Positions 17,975-30,257 are shown, counted from the stretch's first letter. The stretch is DNA of 64,000 nt from Cyanoderma ruficeps (GCA_008694505.1 VZDJ01000216.1:451455-515454), one strand, 5' to 3'. Numbers and translations are program-made. Notes: generated by a model not told the origin, from the letters alone.

Positions 17975-19108
17975 GCCAGGAGCTCAGTGCACACTCTGTA
18001 TCCCAGTGCCACCCCTGGGCAACCTGATCCCATCCCTGGGCAGCCCAGTACAGCTCTTGTGTGTCCCAGAGCCCCCCCTGGGAAACCAGAGCCTCACTGG
18101 GCAGCCCAGTGTCCTCCCTGGTGCCCCTGGGCCAGCCAGAGCCTCACTGGGTGGGTGCCCCAGCACAGGGGCCCCTCCCGGCTCTGGGTGACAAGCAGCA
18201 GTCACCCAGTGACACTGGGAATATTTCTGGGAATGCTCTCCCAGTCATCTCTGGCTTTAGCCTGGGAACAGGAGGAGCTGGGGAGGGATGTTGGGGGTGA
18301 GCCCAGGCACCCTAGCCCACCCAAAGGGGTCTCTCCCCAGCTTCTGGGAACACCACCCAGCTCTGCTGTGGCAGCTTCCACGTCCCACTTTATCCAGAGT
18401 GATATTTTCATTTTCTTCATTTCCCAGCTGTGCCCAGGGCTCATCGAACACCCAGGCTGGTGTTTCTGCCCTCTGACAGCCACCTCAGTTTCTCTTCATT
18501 CTCTCAACCCCTGCAGCTGCAGACTGGGACAGCACCGAGGGGTCCCCAGATCCTGGTCCCCCCCCTGGCCCCCCGTAGCTCTGCCTCTGCCAAAGACCAG
18601 CAGAAAACGGACCCAAACTGCTGTGGGTACAGCCAGAGCAGCACATCTTCATTTCCCTTCAAACACGCGTCCTGCTCCAGCCTTCGGGGGAGGAATCGGC
18701 TTCATCAACCTGGAACAAAACATTCAGCACATCAGTCGGGCTTTCTACAGCCAGAGCAGATAATTAATGGCAGCTCAAGCCTGCCAAGCTCTGTCCCCAG
18801 CAGGACACCCACCCACCCTGGGAGCAGCCCAGCTCTGCTCTCTGCACGTTCCCAGCTCCAGCTGGGCTCTCACGCCCTGCCCGTGGCTAATTCTGTTCAG
18901 ATGAATCACTGCCCGGCCAGGGACACCGCTAATTGTGGGAGGCAACCCCAGGGCTTTTGAAGGATTTGCTAAATTAGGCAATAAAAAGTCGATAACGTTG
19001 TAAATGGCTCAGGGGTGCTCTCTGAGGCCCGGGCAGGACCTTCTGGGGCAGCACCCCGGGCAGAGGGGCAGTGGGGACATCACAGCGGCCAAGCTTTGGC
19101 CCCAGCAC

Positions 19109-19332
19109 AATCCCAGAATGTCCTGAGCTGGAAGGGACCCACAAGGATCATCGACCCCCGGCCCTGCTTAGACCCCCCAACAATCCCACCCTGGGCGTCC
19201 CTGGCAGTGCTGTCCAAAGGCTCCTGGAGCTCTGGGGCTGTGCCCATTCCCTGGGGAGCCTGGGCAGTGCCCAGCACCCTCTGGGGGAAGAACTTTTTCC
19301 TGAAATCCACCCTGGACCTCCTCTCACACATC
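19109..19332 (-). mobile_element. CR1 LINE 3' fragment
   Basis: Reverse-oriented CR1: starts AATCCCAGAATGTCC, contains ACAATCCCACCCTGGGCGTC and CTGGGGGAAGAACTTTTTCC, and ends near CTGGACCTCCTCTCAC. The subfamily differs from the 2.4-kb and 23.6-kb copies. Confidence 0.85.
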
Positions 19333-21699
19333 CTAAAAGCTTCAAAGATGAGAAGAATTGGCACAGGTAACAGTCAAATAGCACAAGTGACTCTCAAGTG
19401 GCTGCCAAGTGCACAGTCTATGGTCCCAAAATCCCAGATCTCTGAGTACCCCAGCGAATGAAACAGCCTGTTTACACCACCACGTTTATTCCAGTAATTA
19501 AACCTGGTTCCTTAATCCTGACTACAGCTCCAACAGCTGCAACATCACCAAAATTACAAACTGTCCCCACCCAGTTGTGCTGGGGCACATCCAGTTTGGA
19601 CGGACACGTGAGGACACAGCTTGTGCTGAAGCCTCAACCAGTTCAGCCCAGAACAAAAGCACAGAAGCAGGCTGAAGCCGGGACGCCGATGGCTGATGGG
19701 GAACAGAGGTGCCAGTTCTCAGCACGGCAGCCCAGCCCGGCCAAACTGGAATTTCAAGGGATACATTTAGATACCTGAGTACAAAATCGACTGCCAAGAG
19801 CTGCCAATCTTTGTGTCACAGTTCTACATTCTGCTGTCTATTAATACAGCATTACACGGGCTCAGAAGCTGCCCTGCTGAAAATACCCAGATCCAGATCC
19901 TTCCCACAGCCCCTGTGAGGCTGCACGTACCCAGAACAGCCCCGCCACAGCTCCGCTCACGTTTGAATATTCCTCTGTCTCCCATAAATGCTGCACCTGC
20001 CTGAAAGGGATCAACTGTTCATTCATAGAACCAACAGCCAGGGTGGGCTGGGTTGGAAGGGAGCTTGGAGCAACCTGGGACAGTGGAAGGTGTCCCTGCC
20101 CATGGCAGGGGGTGGGATGAGATGGGCTTTAGGTTTCCTCCCACCCCAAACCATTCCATGGTTCTCTGAGATGATTTTCACCTCTGAACATGAGGCTCTT
20201 AGAGAAAAAGCAATAAAGAGATCAAAAGTAAACCAAAAGTAGACCAAAAGTAGGCTGGCAGCTGAATTATTCAGTCTAACCAGAGCAGCATTTGACTGAG
20301 CTTTCCAAACAATAAATGTGGCATGAATAAATCATCACAAATCCCTCCCTGAGCTCTCGTGGTGAGTCACAACCACCACACCACAGCTCAGGGCAGGCTC
20401 TGCTCATCCCCAAGGTTAAGCCTGGGATCACTCCTGTCATTACAGCCGTGGTGACCTCAGAAAACGTCATCATTTACTGCTGCTGCTTCCAGCAGTGCCC
20501 AGAAACCACCAGAAATAAAGAACTGAGTTCAGGGAGAGCCTCCCCGCAGCCTCCTCAGTCCTCCCTGGGCTGGGGGAGCTCTGGGCTTTGCTCCCTGCCC
20601 TGGGGGCACTGTAAAGTCCAGGAGAGTGGGGACGGTGCCCTGAGCTGCAGCCAACAAGCCAAGGGGCTCTCACACCACAGAATCCCCCAGCTGCAAACCC
20701 ACAGGAGTGGGAGCAGGAGCAGACAGCTCCGTGCACCCCTGGGCTGTCAGAGGTGCAGACAGGGACGAGGAGCCCAGGGCAGGGGGTGCAGAGCGCCCAG
20801 CACAGCTGTGCCCCCCGGGATCTGACCGCAGCCTCAGGGCACTTGGGACCGGCCAGCCCAGCTCACACCAGGGCACAGTTCTGGGTCACACAGAAAAGCC
20901 ATCCCCAGTTTGCTCCTTTGTGTGTCCCACCTTGCTGCAGCCCTTGATTATCAAACCTTCCACCCACCCTGCGGCTGATCCTTCCCAAGAAGGGCAGGGA
21001 AAACTGCTCCAATAACTGATGGAGGGAGAAAAAGGGGAAATGAACCCAGTCTCTCTACATTTACCTTGAAATATCCCACCTGTGAAAGCGTTTAGCCATG
21101 TGCTGTTTATTAACATCAGCCCCATTATTTCAGGGCAGTTTAAACACAAAATTTAAGTGAGCCCCAGCATCTGAGTAGAAGTGGATGGCTCTGGTGATTG
21201 ATGCTCCACACATGCTTCAGTGCTCGGCTGCAGTGAGTTATTGGTGGCCTCTCCTTGCCTTACACACTCCTCATTTCAGAGCCAGATGTGAAAGCAATTA
21301 ACACACTGCGAGGACTCTCTCTGAGTCTGTGGGGCTTTTTATAGGTTACTGTTTATTTCTGGACCTCCTTTCTTGAGGTGAATTTTGGCAGACAGCTCCA
21401 GAGCTGGTTTATGTCATGACTGGCCATTGTTTAAAGTTTTTTATTGCTTTGGCAAAGGGCTTGCATTGGAAAGGGAGGCAGAGTTACTGTATTTTTTTTT
21501 CCTGTCATCGTACTCAGGCTGTGACTCCACAGACAGCAAAAGGATCAAAATGTCTGCAGAGCTGATAGCAACAACCTCAGCTCCTGCCCCTCAGGAAATA
21601 GTGAGGGCTGAACATGATCCTGGTGTGGAAGGGCCCAGAAAGCTCCTCTGGAAAAAAACCAAACCAGCATTCACGGAAATTGCTTTAAAAAAAAATAAA
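19333..21699. other. Intergenic, mostly unique
   Basis: Contains one CR1 fragment (20037-20172). The single-copy AT-rich stretch 21060-21560 (with CATTGTTT and TATTAACATC strings) looks like conserved non-coding DNA but carries no exon. Chance frames only. Confidence 0.5.
20037..20172 (+). mobile_element. CR1 LINE terminal fragment
   Basis: Includes GAGCTTGGAGCAACCTGGGA, GGTGTCCCTGCCCATGGCAG and a diverged end ACCATTCCATGGTTCTCTGA. Confidence 0.78.
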
Positions 21700-21748
21700 T
21701 TACAGAATGGTTTGAGTTGGAAGGGATCTTAAAGATCCTCTAGTCCCA
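21700..21748 (-). mobile_element. CR1 LINE terminal fragment
   Basis: Short reverse-oriented terminus: TACAGAATGGTTTGAGTTGG followed by AAGGGATCTTAAAGATCCTC. Confidence 0.75.
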
Positions 21749-22031
21749 ACCCCCAAAACCTCTCTCCTCAGTTTTCAGCTGCCCCTGAGCACTGCAAGGT
21801 GCTCCCTCCATGGTCATCCCAGCACCTTCCCTGGGCAGGGCCTTTGGGGAGGGGGGATGTGAATGTTCCACGTCCTCTTGGTGCCACTCAGGACGTGACC
21901 AGAGAGGAGCCTCCGACTCCTGGCCTGTAGGGTCACTGAGAGAGGAACTGCAATAATCCCATAATAATCCCAGGCCACCCCAGAGACCGCTGCAGCTCCC
22001 AGAGGGAACGGTCCATGCAGCCCCTCCCCAC

Positions 22032-22436
22032 TGCTGGATCCTCCATGGGATGGGGCTGGATCCTCCATGGGATGGGGCTGGATCCTCCATGGAAATGGGG
22101 CTGGAACTCCATGGGATGGGGCTGGAATCTCCATGGAAATGGGGCTGGATCCTCCATGGAATGGGGCTGGNNNNNNNNNNNNNNNNNNNNNNNNNNNNNN
22201 NNNNNNNNNNNNNNNNNNNNNNNNNNNNNNNNNNNNNNNNNNNNNNNNNNNNNNNNNNNNNNNNNNNNNNNNNNNNNNNNNNNNNNNNNNNNNNNNNNNN
22301 NNNNCTCCATGGGATGGGGCTGGATCTCCATGGGATGGGGCTGGATCTCCATGGAATGGGGCTGGATCTTCATGGGATGGGGCTGGATCTCCATGGGATG
22401 GGGCTGGATCCTCCATGGGATGGGGCTGGATCTGGT
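22032..22436. repeat. Minisatellite, ~20-22-bp unit, interrupted by gap
   Basis: Units of GGATCCTCCATGGGATGGGGCT, with GATCTCC and GGAAATGGGG variants, flank and presumably fill a 134-base N run. At least 12 units are visible. Long frames through it (both strands) are repeat artefacts. Confidence 0.92.
22171..22304. other. Assembly gap (134 N)
   Basis: A run of undetermined bases inside the minisatellite; the true array length is unknown. Single Ns also occur at 31530, 51057 and 58379, the last two within or next to simple repeats. Confidence 0.99.
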
Positions 22437-23617
22437 TCCCAGCCCAGGCTGGGTTCCAGCCCTGCTCTCTCTCTCTCTCCCTCTCTGGTTTTTGAGTGGC
22501 AACACCACCGGGCAGAGGAGCACGGAGGATGTTTATCCTCCAAAACAAAGGGAAACCATTCCCATGTTGAGCTGAAAAATAATTCAGACAGCTGTGATCA
22601 GACCAGATCCTGCAAGTGGCTGGGGATCGTTTGTCAGGGTTTTCTGCTAGAAAGGGCAGCTCAGATTTCCCAATAAAAGCCCTTTTCCCACCCCTGCCAC
22701 TGCTGTCCTGTGCATCTGTCCCTCCCTGGGACTCTGCAGCCACAGGAGAGGCTCCTCTCTGCCCTGCCCTGCACAGCCCTTCAGAGGGATCGTTAACATT
22801 TCATTACATAAATATTTTGCTGATACTTTCTCTCATATTACACGACATTTTTATCCCTGGAGCGCTGTGTCCACTCAGGCAGACGGAGCACGTGGTGCCT
22901 GCCCATGGAAATGGAAAACAGGGATGGAGCCATGGGCCTCTTCCCCTGGAAGTGACAAATATTTTCAAGGAGTTCAAGCAGATGATGTTTTCTGATTGCA
23001 TCCTGAGCTGCCTGCAGGAAGGGGTTAATTCTGGCTGTGGAGAGATGGATGTCTCAGACTAACAGGAAAGGATGAAAATCACTGAGGGCTCTCCTTCATG
23101 AAGGTTTGCTCCAATTTCAGGGTTTGAGCTGGGATTTTCACCTCCATCCCCAACAGCCATCTTCTCAGTTTCCCTCTAAATCCTGCGGTTTGCTCCTGAG
23201 TTTTGCCTTACACAATCCTATTCCAAGGCACAGACACTTTGCACCAGGCCGTGACACGCAGCGGGGTGAGGGGCACCAGGCTGGGCTCTCCCAGTGTCCC
23301 CCACACTGGGAAGAAGGAGGGTCCTGCACCCAGAAATTCATCACACAAAGGAGCCCGGGGTGGGCAGAGCCCTGGAACGTGACCCACCCTCAGCCATCAG
23401 CTGGACAGAGCAAAACAAACCACCCTGAGTGCACCTTGGAACAATGAGAGCAGATAAACCAGATAAAGACACTGAAGCAAATAATGGCCAGAAGACATTT
23501 ACAATAAATCACAAAAGCAGGAAAAGCACACCAGGAAATCTTCAGTTTCCCACACTTTTTGGAGAAATTGTTTCACGATCTCCTTGCTTTGATCATCTGC
23601 AATCACCAACAATTCCG
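22437..23617. other. Intergenic, no gene seen
   Basis: Unique sequence with a short CT-rich stretch (about 22466-22487). No exon, RNA gene or recognisable transposon. Confidence 0.5.
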
Positions 23618-23944
23618 GAATCCCAGAATGGTTTGGTTTGGGAGGGACCTCAGAGCCCACCCAGTGCCACCCCTGCCCTGGCAGGGACACCTCCCACTGT
23701 CCCAGGCTGCTCCAGCCCCAGTGTCCAACCTGGCCTTGGGCACTGCCAGGGATCCAGGGGCAGCCACAGCTGCTCTGGGCTCCCTGTGCCAGGGCCTGCC
23801 CACCCTGCCAGGGGACAATTCCTGCCCCACATCCCACCCAGCCCTGCCCTCTGGCACTGGGAGCCATTCCCTGTGTCCTGTCCCTCCATCCCTTGTCCCC
23901 AGTCCCTCTCCAGCCCTCCTGGAGCCCCTTCAGTCCCTGGAAGG
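23618..23944 (-). mobile_element. CR1 LINE 3' fragment
   Basis: Well-preserved reverse-oriented CR1 tail. It begins GAATCCCAGAATGG, contains CCCACTGTCCCAGGCTGCTC and GGCAGCCACAGCTGCTCTGG, and ends in CTCCAGCCCTCCTGGAGCCC. It is closely similar to the 2.4-kb and 34.5-kb copies. Confidence 0.93.
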
Positions 23945-25312
23945 ACTCAGCACACAGTGTGGGCTCCCAGAGGTGTGTCTGAATCCTCATCCCATGGAAG
24001 TGTTTTTCCTCCTGTCTCTGTGGCGGGTTTATCCCTTGGAAAGTGCAAGGGGAGGAAGGGGCCAAGGGCTGGCCCAGTCCTTCCCACACCGGAGTTCTGC
24101 CCTGAGCTCCCCTCCTGGGCTTGGTCTGCCACAAACAAGCACCGAAAGCTTTCAGGTTTGCAGCCTGGTGGGGCTCACATTTTCCCACCTGATTACTTTC
24201 CCCTCTTTCCAAAGTGTGCGATTCAGCTCCCGGGGGCTCCTCAGGGTTGGGTGAGGCATCTTTCACATCTGGGGGTTTGTGGTTTTGTTACACCCACCTG
24301 GAGTTTTATTTGAGGGGGGCCCAAAGAACCAAGTGAGTAATTGGCCAAACCCAGTGGGTTTTGCCTGGTTTTAGACCAACATTTTTCAACCCACCTGATA
24401 TATAAATCATCTCAATTGTAAAGCTGGGCTATAAAACAGAGCCAGTTCATTCGCTTGCTTATCCATTAATATCATTATGGCAGGGATGATTCTGCCCCAA
24501 AATTTCCTCTTTCTGCCCCCTGAGAGCTGAGGGAACCATCACAAGCAGCTCCCATGGGGACACTTTCCCTACGGACAGGAACTGGGACAAATGCCACCCT
24601 CCACCAGGCACGTGCAGCCCTCAGCATGCTGTTTTCAAACTAAAGATGCCAAAATCAGGATATTTGAGGTCTGGCACATGCTCATGAAAACCTTGGGATG
24701 ATGTTATTTAGTGCTGAGCGTCCCCAGAGTCCAGTGAGAGATTTGTGGGGAAAGCTCAATCCAAATGTGACACTGAAGCTGCACAGAAAAGGCTCCCAAA
24801 AGCTCTGGGAGGACGTACCAGGAACAGGTACGAGCTGGAGGAGCTGGGAAGGTGCAGCTGGAGCCTCCAGGAGATGCTGAGCCCTCGGCTTCTGAGGGTG
24901 TTTATAACTTGGGAAATTAAAATTGCGCTGCCAGCCCTTACAAGAAGGAAACGGGGAGGAAGGAGCTGCCTGTGCTGTCAGGTTTGATTGTTTCATCGAG
25001 ACTTCCACGGAAATTCGGGGTTTTCTTAAAGCCACAACTCGGGGGTCATGAAACTGTCTGAGGAACTCATCTCTTGTGCCAAGATTCCTCTCTGGAACTC
25101 CCATTTGCACAGAGAAGGTGACCCCAAAAGGGGAATATCCAAGCCAAAAGTGTTCAAATGGTGCAAAACTGTGCTTTGCCGGGAGAAGGGTGGGAATGCA
25201 GACTCCATCCCCCCAGTCTCTCCACGGAGCCTGGGACACTCCAGCACGGAGCTCTCCCAACTGGAGGGAACTCCTGGCCCAAGGGGCAGCTCTGAGGGGC
25301 AGAGCTGTACAT
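23945..25312. other. Intergenic, no gene seen
   Basis: Unique sequence. An AT-rich piece at 24390-24490 (TATAAATCATCTCAATTG, TCCATTAATATCATTATGG) resembles conserved non-coding DNA. No splice-bounded frame was found. Confidence 0.45.
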
Positions 25313-25476
25313 GAGAAATAGAAAGTTGTTTTCTTCCTTGAAAGGTTTTTGGGAAGGTGCTGCTCCTGCTGCTTTTTACAAGGTGAACACGAGTTTGTCG
25401 TGGAATAGTCAGAAAAGTTCTCATGCTGTTGTCACTCCTGGAGCAGAGATCACATCCATCCCATCCTGGGAGGGGC
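25313..25476. repeat. Local duplication, copy 1
   Basis: About 160 bp, roughly 90 per cent identical by eye to 26245-26415 in the same orientation (shared AGAAAGTTGTTTTC, GGTGAACACGAGTTTGTCGT, AGTCAGAAAAGTTCTCAT). Indels break any shared reading frame, so it is not a duplicated exon. Confidence 0.85.
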
Positions 25477-25489
25477 CCAGCATCCCTCC

Positions 25490-25657
25490 CCCAGATCCAA
25501 TCCCAGGATCCATCTCCAGAACCCATCCCCAGGCTCCCTCCCCAGGATCCATCTCAGGCTCCATCCTCAGGATCCATCCCAGGCTCCATCCCAGGCTCCA
25601 TCCTCAGGACCCATTCCCAGGTTCCATCCCCAGGCTCCATCCCAGGCTCCATCTCCG
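25490..25657. repeat. Minisatellite, CCAGGATCCATC-type
   Basis: Irregular 10-14-bp units (CCCAGGCTCCAT, CCAGGATCCATC) repeated about 14 times. Confidence 0.88.
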
Positions 25658-28600
25658 TGGGGCTGGATGCTGCAGGGCCGCTCACCCACAGCCACAGCTG
25701 AACCCCATCCCTTCCCAGTTCCAGCTGTTCAGGGAAATCACTCCTTGTTTCCCCCAGCCCATTTCCTCCTGGCAGCTTCCTGCCCTGCCATGGGGAAGGG
25801 CTATTCTTAGGGACATCTATTTTGGGCTGGAATGCTGGAATTAAGGTCCTTCCTTCCTTTAAAGAAAATAAGTCCGATGATATTCAAAAGCTTCAGCCCA
25901 GCTCGAAGACTCGGCTCTGCCTGCTGAGTGCAGCAGATTTATTTGTTAGTTTAACATTTACCGATCCATTTACATGATCCCAGCTCCACCAGGACTACCC
26001 AAACACCCTCCAGAGGCTCTGGGAAGTCTGGGATATTCCCTTTAAAGTGCCGAGGAGCAGCTTCACCGGCTTTACTCCTTCCCTCTTTCTTGGCACAGCT
26101 TTGAATCGGTTGCAAACAGATTTAGTAAAATATTTTCCATCAAAACCCTTTTTGACAGAAAATGGCATTTGGACACAATGGAAACTTTTGTGGAGAAGAA
26201 AAATGAAAATAAAGCCTGCTCAGCTGACGCTGGAGGCCCTTATTTGAAACAGAAAGTTGTTTTCCTCCTTGAAAGGTTTTTGGGAATGTGCTGCTGCTGC
26301 TGCTTTTTCAAGGTGAACACGAGTTTGTCGTGGAAGAGTCAGAAAAGTTCTCATTTCGTTGTTGTCCATTGTCACTCCTGAAGGAGGGATCACAACCATC
26401 CCAGTCTGGAAGGTCTGTCCCCAGGATCCCCCCCAGGATCTGAGCATCCCCGCCCTGTGTGAATGGCTCAAAGCTGGGCCTTTGCTTCCCCGAGTTATCT
26501 CCTGCTCCATCTGACTCCAGGGAACAATTAACACCGACAACATCCTGCCTGGGAGCTGCAATTCCCATTGCCTGCGAAATCCTGACACGAAGGGAGAGAT
26601 TGATTCTGATTTTGCAGAAAAAGCTGAAATCCTTGTGTTTGCCAAGGAACGACATTTCCTCCCCAGCAGCAGTTTAGGGCCACTACGAGGTTTCTTTCCA
26701 TGGTTCCTGTCCCTCCTGTGCCTTCCTAAAGCACACTGCATGTGTGAGGAGTGACACAATCTAGACAGACAACAACATATGAAAATTTACACTCTACATT
26801 ACATGAAATTTATTTAATGATGGAACAGAAACATTCTGTTTCTGCTGGAGTTTCTATACTGTCCAAACAAAATATTTCCACTTTTTTTTTTTTTTCTGCT
26901 GCTGCTGCTGGAAAATGTTGTTGGAGTCAGCACATTTCTACTGCATGGCCCAGGTTCAATTAACCTGCTGGTTTATATGAAAAGTTACCCTGAGAATAAT
27001 TTTTTAGTGGCTTTAATATCTGAGATACTCCCATCCTACTCATCCCCACAACATTCCCACCCATCTTTTATCTGCTGCACTTAAAATGCTGTGTCACAGC
27101 TAAGCAGCAAAGACAGAAACTGAGACCATGTTTTCCCAATTTAATATTCCTGAAAGTTGGCACAAAAAATGGTTCAGAGCAATTCCACCTCCCTTTGTTT
27201 CTCCATGGGCTCCTCGGGATTAAATAACCAACCTCTGCTGGTCTGATGGGCAAAATCTGCATTTCTCTATAGCAACAAAACACAGATTTGGCTGTTTGTG
27301 TGGCCTGACTCGGTGGATGCAGCAGGATGGGAAATGGGAATGGCGGAACACCTTTGGAACACCTGGATTTGTTATGGAGCTGCACACCTGGAGCTCTCTG
27401 AAATACCCGGATTTCACAAGGGCCCGGGGAAAAGGGAGAGCAGAAGGCACAGGCAGCGAGGGGGGTTTCTGCTGAGGAGACAAGCACACCTCTGCTCAGA
27501 GCAGGACTGCGGAGGGACAGTGACACAGACGCCACCCTGGTCACTCTCCAGCCCCGGCTTCGGGGCTCGCTCTGCCTCCAGGGGAGTAGGAAATGAGGTT
27601 TTATTGGGAACACCCCATGGACAGGAGGGAAGGAAAAAGCTTTGAGGGCACCAGGAGGTCTCTTGGTGTCTCCTTTGGGGGCCTGGGGCTCATTTCTGCG
27701 GGCAGAGCAGCCCATGCTGTCCCTGTCCCCTCCCATGATGGCTCTGCCACCCTCCTGACCCGTGTGTCCCACACCATCTTCCAGTGACAAAAATGCTCCT
27801 TTTCCCAGCAGTGGTGCCCTGAGCAGCAGTGCTGGGGGATCCTAACAGGCCGCTCCTGCTCCGTGGGGAATTCTGAGCTCCTGGGAGGCCTGAGCCGTCA
27901 TCCAGGAACCCACAGCTGGAGCCGCTGGCACCGATCCCCCCCGGGACCTGCCCAAATGTGCTGGCACCGAGATAAGGGAGTCGGGCTGCCTCAGCAGAAA
28001 CCCCAGCTGAAAAAAGGGAAGAGCAGGAATGCTGCTGACTCACCAGGCACAGGGAGCCTGGGAACAGGACAGAGCCCGGAGCGTGGGGAGCTGGGCTCAG
28101 GAAAACCCCCTGGAATTCCAGTCCATCACTCAAGGCATCCCTGAGCTAGACCTCTGTGCTTGGACAGAAGAGGAGGAGGAGGAGGAGGAGATGCTCAGAG
28201 GATGGGAGAGGAGGGCTTGGCTTGACCACAGCAGCTCTGAAAGTCGAGTGAATGGGGCTAAACACTCCTCAGAAATCTCATGGACCCGGGGGAGGGAACA
28301 CCCAGACCAACACCAGCTTCCAGGGGATGCTGGAAACCCTCAGGCAGCCCCTGAAATTCAACACTTAAATGGGGTTAAGCAGAAGACAAAGGACACGGAG
28401 CATGAGGACACAGCCATCAATCAATGCTGGATGAAATGATGGAGTGGTCTAATTTGGGCTGTATATTAAGAAAGGACAATAGGACAGAAATACAATTACT
28501 GTCCAGAAACACCGTTTGGGGGAATGTAGGTCCTTTCAAACACACCTGTCATCTTGTCTTGACATGGTTACAGGTCGAGTTGATAGGGGAACTCAGCTGA

Positions 28601-28830
28601 TAAAATAAAATCACATTTCTTCTGGGCATCTGATTTATTACAGGGTGACATTTTGATTAAAAACGTGTAATATATTGCATTAAGCAGGCATCTAGTCAAT
28701 GAATTAAAGACCAACTCAGTGACAGATCTCTGCTGGCAAAGGTCTCTGGGCTGAGTTTTGGTCATTGCCTTTTTCAGCTGGTTTGGAAATGATGCAACAC
28801 CTCCCTTGGGAATGCAGGAAGAAAAAGGCA
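25658..28830. other. Intergenic, mostly unique
   Basis: Contains the second copy of the local duplication (26245-26415), a T13 run followed by CTG repeats (26882-26910), and a short (GAG)n stretch near 28168-28189. AT-rich stretches at 26760-27180 and 28430-28760 appear single-copy. No exon was recognised. Confidence 0.5.
26245..26415. repeat. Local duplication, copy 2
   Basis: Partner of 25313-25476, lying about 930 bp downstream. It carries an extra CTG triplet and about 10 extra bases near GTTGTTGTCCATTG. Confidence 0.85.
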
Positions 28831-28844
28831 GGGGGGATAGGGGG

Positions 28845-29239
28845 TTTGTAAACCCCTCCTTGACCTAATCCCAGTCCTGCTTACCACCCTCTTCCCTTGG
28901 ATATCTGTGGGCCTGATATTCCTGGGCCTGAGAGGTTTCAGCCTGCTAGCAGCTGCTAACTTTTTCCCAAGGAAAAATTTCTCAAAAAAGCTTCTTCTCA
29001 AAACAATCTTAGCAAACAACTCTCCTTTCTCAAAATAATCTTTCTCCAGGTGGTGTTTTGCTGTTTCTCTGGTTTAACCCATGGGATCAGAGAGTTGTTG
29101 TTCCTATTCACCAACCATGTTAAATCTGTATGGGAACACCTTATAAAAGGTAGTAAGAATTTAGACAATAAAGCCTTTTTTCTATGCTCTTTGCCTTCTG
29201 AAATATTTAAAGTCTCTCATCTTTCCTTCATGTCCTACA
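28845..29239 (+). mobile_element. LTR-like element (endogenous retrovirus remnant)
   Basis: AT-rich block with a TATA box (TTATAAAAGG, 29141-29150), an AATAAA at 29167-29172, a CT-rich tail and a possible TG...CA terminus (CCTACA at 29234-29239). No retroviral gene adjoins it, so it would be a solo LTR. The 5' border is uncertain, no target-site duplication was found, and the close TATA to AATAAA spacing is unusual. Confidence 0.4.
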
Positions 29240-29665
29240 GTGACAGATATCCTCCTGAGCCCCAGCTCCAGGCCGGGGCAGCTGCCACAGGACTGACTGC
29301 TGAAAGGACCCTCAGGGGGATATGGATGAGAAGGCCCCTCCTCTCTGCCCACTGTGTCCCCATGGGGTGGCCTGGGTGGTCCCCAGGGTCCCAAGGATGT
29401 TCCCCTGCTGGAGTCACCGTGGCTCCTCTCATCCCTGATGGGGTTTGGTGGCATTTTGGGGCTCTTTATCAGCAGAGCTGACTGCGCACCCCTGGGCTCA
29501 TTGCCTGCACCCAGTGATGGGAGGTGCTGGTGTTTGTCTTGGCAGATCTCGAGGCCACCCACAGCTCCTGGGGTTGCCCAGATCTGGCTGGTGCAAGGCA
29601 CAGCTCCCCATGGGGACTGAGAGCATCATCAGTGCCTGATGCCCTCATCTTTTCCCACTCTACTC
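29240..29665. other. Spacer between two LTR-like elements
   Basis: GC-rich sequence with short chance frames. No retroviral coding or primer-binding site was recognised, so the two flanking LTR-like elements do not look like the ends of one provirus (they also face opposite ways). Confidence 0.5.
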
Positions 29666-30136
29666 TTTGTCAGATTCTTCCCTTTTCTGACCCAGACATG
29701 GGGCAACTGAGAGGTGTTTTAAAAACTTTTATTCCATTTTCAGTCTCATGTGAAGAGTGAGACAATACAGGTGTTACAATTCACGCCATCACAATCAGAA
29801 GCCAAACTATTTCCTAATTACAATTCATTATAAGCGTTCCTTGGCCTATCAGGTTTTGCCACACAATGTTGCTGATGCCTTAAAGCCAATCACCTAAAAT
29901 TACCCCTCGTGGGTCCTGCTACAATGCACCTTTCATAGTTCTATTTCTCCAAAGTATCCAGTCTTATTTGCAAGGTCATCCTTTGAAACTTGTTTCTAGT
30001 TCCATTTCTCTCTCAACAATGTCCATCCTATTCTATGGCATTTCTAAGTCAGCATTTCTTAAAGTTTACATACGGACACAGACTATGTGAGCCTTCTGTC
30101 AGGCTTTGAGAATTCTCTACAAATCCATTTCCCACA
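29666..30136 (-). mobile_element. Solo LTR (endogenous retrovirus remnant)
   Basis: In minus sense it starts TGTGGGAAATGGATTTG and carries AATAAA near 29733-29728 followed by a short U5. The last 34 bases (30103-30136) are identical to 59242-59275, showing a dispersed family. Flanking CTACTC (29660-29665) and TTACTC (30137-30142) could be a 6-bp target duplication with one mismatch, if the LTR ends with two extra bases. Confidence 0.65.
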
Positions 30137-30257
30137 TTACTCCAGACACCAGGTCCCCAAAGCACTGAAGTGAGGGCAGCAGGAAGGAGATCCACGGACA
30201 GGAAGGACCACGGACTATCCCCAGGGGATCATCTGGACACTCCTGCCCCTGCACAGA

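Larger units (their letters stand above)
16244..19108. other. TEKT3 upstream region
   Basis: Contains CR1 fragments (16578-16742, 17720-17812, 17863-17974) and unique sequence. Non-coding 5' exons of TEKT3 should lie here. A good minus-strand donor (CCCCAG then GTAAATGAG) at 17001/17000 and an RFX X-box-like half-site at 17445 make 17.0-17.5 kb a candidate promoter and first exon. A GGGCAGCCCAGT-type repeat lies near 17830-18110. No coding exon was recognised. Confidence 0.5.

Noticed and set aside
21814..22743. 309-residue minus-strand frame
   Set aside because: It reads through the N gap and the ATG-containing minisatellite; not a gene.
23429..24313. 294-residue plus-strand frame
   Set aside because: The core is antisense CR1; similar peptides appear at every CR1 copy in the window.
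28845..30136. A provirus bounded by the two LTR-like elements
   Set aside because: The elements face opposite directions, are not alike, and the 426 bp between them contains no gag, pol or env-like sequence.
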